A stretch of 5,276 bases of DNA. It comes from an uncultured cyanobacterium (GTDB lineage: Bacteria; Cyanobacteriota; Cyanobacteriia; CACIAM-69d). The stretch lies in NCBI GenBank assembly GCA_937894105.1, contig CALCTI010000715.1:1-5276 (forward strand), given 5' to 3'. The notes under the pieces were generated by a model, which did no database searches, was not told the origin of the DNA, and worked only from the letters and a program-made list of their open reading frames with translations. Both the position numbers and the translations under genes were made by a program. Position 1 is the first letter of the stretch. Each line of letters starts with the position of its first letter. Positions 4,935 through 5,276 of this stretch are shown piece by piece.

Positions 4935-5227
4935 TCGATAGTTCTAGTCCATTGCCTGAGCCGTTCATGGACCTGATGCCAGGTACCATCATCACGCCAT
5001 TGGGCGAAGTAGTGGTAAACCGTTTTGCCGTTAGGGTAATCCTTTGGGAGATACCTCCAGGCACATCCCGTACACAGGATATAGAGAATGCCATTGATGA
5101 CTTGGCGCAAATCCACCGTGGGAGGACGACCATCGGGTATTGCGGCAGGTAGCAGAGCTTCGAGTAAGCTCCACTGGTCGTCATTGAGGTCACTGGGATA
5201 AGTTTGAGTGGTGGCTAATGGGAGCTG
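4868..5227 (-). CDS. IS5-family transposase, first frame (N-terminal domain)
   Basis: The frame is open from just after a TAA (5228-5230) to a TGA at 4868-4870. It encodes the N-terminal IS5 domain (DUF4096 type): YPSDLNDDQWSLLEALLP, then GRPPTVDLRQVINGILYIL, CTGCAWRYLPKDYPNGKT and WRDDGTWHQVHERLRQW. The family normally begins with a methionine a few residues before YPSD, but here those codons are CCA TTA GCC ACC ACT CAA ACT, with no ATG, GTG or TTG. The first GTG is at 5114-5116, inside the conserved domain, and would remove a third of it. The boundary given is therefore the open frame, not a proven start. Beyond the slippery site at 4919-4925 the frame reads non-family sequence (TRLWRWLTVSRYPQLP). 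Confidence 0.8.
   Translation of the reverse strand, partial: QLPLATTQTYPSDLNDDQWSLLEALLPAAIPDGRPPTVDLRQVINGILYILCTGCAWRYLPKDYPNGKTVYHYFAQWRDDGTWHQVHERLRQWTRTIEWDRFPTRLWRWLTVSRYPQLP
4919..4925 (-). promoter_or_regulatory. Putative -1 frameshift slippery heptamer T TTC CCT
   Basis: On the - strand the first-frame codons read CGT TTC CCT, giving a canonical X XXY YYZ heptamer. Slipping back one base re-pairs Phe and Pro tRNAs on TTT CCC, and the next codons become TAC CCG TCT CTG, entering the catalytic frame exactly where family proteins continue toward the ADSQSV motif. No strong downstream stem or pseudoknot was evident by eye. Confidence 0.55.
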
Positions 5228-5255
5228 TTAGTGGTTCAACTACAGGCTAACTCCC
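5220..5255 (-). promoter_or_regulatory. Hairpin in the transposase leader
   Basis: GGGAG (5220-5224) pairs with CTCCC (5251-5255), and TTAG (5228-5231) can pair with CTAA (5247-5250) across a 3-nt bulge. In the - strand transcript the structure closes directly before the first coding residues, where it could hide the initiation region. Many insertion sequences use such fold-back leaders to limit transposase made from outside promoters; that role here is inference. Confidence 0.4.
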
Positions 5256-5267
5256 GCTAGCTTTTTT

Positions 5268-5276
5268 ACTTTTCAG
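5268..5276. repeat. Presumed right terminal inverted repeat of the IS5 element
   Basis: ACTTTTCAG mirrors 4402-4410 and forms the last nine bases of the window, so the repeat may continue beyond it. Confidence 0.6.

Larger units (their letters stand above)
4402..5276 (-). mobile_element. IS5-family insertion sequence, right end at or beyond the window edge
   Basis: The element is defined by a two-frame transposase on the - strand and by a 9-bp inverted repeat CTGAAAAGT (4402-4410) / ACTTTTCAG (5268-5276) outside it. The inward sequence beyond these 9 bp does not match, and outward extension on the right cannot be seen, so the true tips may lie a few bases further out (on the left perhaps at about 4390-4402). 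An observed size near 0.88 kb fits two-frame IS5 elements of the IS427/IS1031 type. The target duplication cannot be read because the right flank is missing. The absence of HIP1 sites contrasts with the host genes. Confidence 0.85.

Noticed and set aside
4897..5193. 98-aa - strand frame inside the IS
   Set aside because: It is the wrong frame across the N-terminal transposase region; the true frame reads the conserved YPSDL to GTWHQVHERLRQ sequence.

Overview
The window looks like cyanobacterial chromosome. The octamer GCGATCGC (HIP1, the over-represented cyanobacterial palindrome) occurs six times (699, 798, 1036, 2390, 3046, 3631). The recognisable proteins, an FtsX-type permease, a coiled-coil soluble histidine kinase and an IS5-type transposase, are all common in cyanobacteria. 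The genus cannot be told. Coding density is low: about a quarter of the window is intergenic DNA rich in short repeats.

Layout: (1) 2-118 is the 3' tail of a + strand gene, followed by an A-rich tandem repeat (122-205) that runs into a strong hairpin (201-247) usable as a terminator on both strands. (2) 411-1721 (-) encodes a single FtsX/MacB-like ABC transporter permease with no partner ATPase in view. (3) 1722-2082 lies between divergent genes. It holds a degenerate 14-bp repeat array, a 91-bp MITE (non-autonomous mobile element) with 20-bp inverted ends and an 8-bp target duplication, and further short tandem repeats. (4) 2083-2604 (+) is a 173-aa protein of unknown function. (5) 2605-2859 is a convergent gap with nothing convincing in it. 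(6) 2860-3951 (-) is a cytoplasmic histidine kinase starting at GTG. (7) 3952-4401 is non-coding, with 11-bp repeats and hairpins. (8) About 4402 to the right edge is an IS5-family insertion sequence on the - strand. Its transposase is split into two overlapping frames joined by a perfect -1 slippery heptamer, and the window stops inside or at its right terminal repeat.

No two genes form an evident operon: the three complete host genes each stand alone, in divergent or convergent pairs. No convincing previously undescribed system is visible. The best observations concern mobile DNA: the MITE with IS6-like ends, and the IS5 element with a putative programmed frameshift, no canonical start codon in the expected place and a leader hairpin. 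The histidine kinase and permease both lack their usual partners locally.
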